DNA of 64,000 nt from Bifidobacterium sp. ESL0745 (GTDB taxonomy: Bacteria > Actinomycetota > Actinomycetes > Actinomycetales > Bifidobacteriaceae), in the NCBI RefSeq assembly GCF_029433335.1, contig NZ_JAQTHX010000001.1, forward strand, positions 1,674,001 to 1,738,000, written 5' to 3'. The position numbers and the translations under genes were made by a program. The notes beneath the pieces are model-generated. The model worked only from the letters and a program-made list of their open reading frames with translations, made no database searches and was not told where the DNA came from. Numbering within the stretch: the stretch's first letter is position 1; every line of letters begins with the position of its first letter. This document shows, piece by piece, positions 63,259-64,000 of this stretch.

Positions 63259-64000
63259 CTATGCCACCTCGTCGCGCTTGGCGGCGCGGGCGACCCAAAC
63301 TGAAGCGATCAGACCGATGGCAAGGAGGACGATGGCGGCGACGAGCGTCCACTGGCTCGATCGGGTGAAGGCCGAGGTCATCGCGTCGACCACTTGCGGG
63401 CCGAGGGCACCAAGCTTGCCGTGCGTGCCTTGGGCACGGATGCCGACGATGGCCGAGCCGGCCGAGGCGTCGAGCGATATGGTGAGTCCCGAAACCAGTT
63501 GCGAGGGCAGGCCGCGCACACCTTCAAGGGCCGTCGGCGCGATGTTCGTGACCATGACGGAAAGTACGAGACCGGCAAGCGCCGCACCGATGCCAGTGCC
63601 AAGCTGGCGGACGGTCGATTGCGTCGCGGAGCCTTCTCCCGATTGGGTGACGGGCACTTCGGAAAGCACGAGACTGGTGAGCTGGGCGGCGGCGAAACCG
63701 AGTCCGAAACCGTAGAGCACGAACGGAATCAGCATCCAAGCGACCGGCAGATTCGGCCGCATCATCGCCATGAGGATGACGACGCTGAGGATTTCGACGA
63801 TCAGGCCAAATTGCACCGTATGCGGGGCACCGATTTTCGCGGTGACCGGACGCGCAAGACCGCCGGAGACGATGGCGCCAAGTCCCATGGTCGCCAGGAG
63901 CGCGCCGGTGGGGATCATGTTGAGGCCGCGCACATTAATAAGGTAGAGCGGCAGGACGAACATGATGACGAATTCGCCGGCCTGAATGGCTCCGGCGGCG
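63259..64000 (-). CDS. MFS transporter, DHA2/EmrB-QacA-like (5' end outside window)
   Basis: This is the C-terminal half of a major-facilitator drug exporter. The frame runs off the right edge, and the ATG at 63963 is internal (AAGAIQAGEFVIM precedes it). Six or seven hydrophobic segments are visible, with the motif-C-like GLGAIVSGGLARPVTAKIG and GFGLGFAAAQLTSLVL followed by GEGSATQSTVRQLGTGIGAAL, typical of 14-TM DHA2 members. It probably exports drugs or toxic compounds by proton antiport. A polar RAAKRDEVA tail ends the protein. Confidence 0.9.
   Translation of the reverse strand, partial: AAGAIQAGEFVIMFVLPLYLINVRGLNMIPTGALLATMGLGAIVSGGLARPVTAKIGAPHTVQFGLIVEILSVVILMAMMRPNLPVAWMLIPFVLYGFGLGFAAAQLTSLVLSEVPVTQSGEGSATQSTVRQLGTGIGAALAGLVLSVMVTNIAPTALEGVRGLPSQLVSGLTISLDASAGSAIVGIRAQGTHGKLGALGPQVVDAMTSAFTRSSQWTLVAAIVLLAIGLIASVWVARAAKRDEVA

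Overview
The window looks like a chromosomal segment of a Bifidobacterium or close relative. The reasons are a dnaK-grpE-dnaJ-hspR operon with HspR (HAIR) operators, a saccharolytic gene set (GH2, GH3, GH51, GH65, GH172), an ABC sugar importer lacking its own ATPase gene, a class C sortase with its pilin, and actinobacterial -10 hexamers such as TAGACT. The species cannot be told from the sequence alone. Both window edges cut a gene: an FtsX-like permease on the left and an MFS transporter on the right.

Layout. 1-2751: ABC permease and a degenerate ABC ATPase. 2752-3103: hairpin cluster. 3104-10086: HD-domain protein, beta-galactosidase and alpha-L-arabinofuranosidase, all on the minus strand. 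10238-15875: two tandem Kup potassium transporters with matching promoters and 5' leaders. 16117-18256: TatD nuclease and RsmI rRNA methyltransferase. 18362-24539: a LytTR/GHKL two-component system followed by a membrane-anchored, domain-permuted GH3 enzyme and an esterase. 24636-33445: a sugar locus (GH65 phosphorylase, GH172 enzyme, two permeases, binding lipoprotein, LacI repressor) with two copies of the operator TCGAAACGTTTCGA. 33746-37541: a reduced pilus locus. 38501-39226: DedA protein between AT-rich and repeat-rich DNA. 40177-43979: lutABC lactate oxidation operon. 44264: tRNA-Ala(CGC). 44374-50909: HAD phosphatase and the heat-shock operon. 51250-58640: accessory island. 58782-62933: large surface protein. 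63259-end: MFS transporter.

The accessory island is the most interesting part. It holds an AAA+ ATPase and subtilisin-like protease pair resembling the IetAS anti-phage/plasmid-maintenance system. Just upstream is an orphan plus-strand terminator at the end of a hairpin-rich stretch, a candidate small RNA. After the pair comes an ATPase of the AAA_14/DUF4143 type whose start codon directly follows about 17 tandem 23-bp dyad-containing repeats resembling iterons. Two paralogous membrane-bound XRE regulators, duplicated together with their upstream DNA, bracket that ATPase. Three further 23-bp units lie beyond the first regulator.

A second theme is Ala/Asn/Ser/Gly/Thr-rich low-complexity segments inside or attached to otherwise ordinary enzymes (HD protein, LacZ, LutB, LutC, HAD phosphatase, GrpE, ABC ATPase, LacI). 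Intergenic regions often carry strong hairpins, several of them in tandem.
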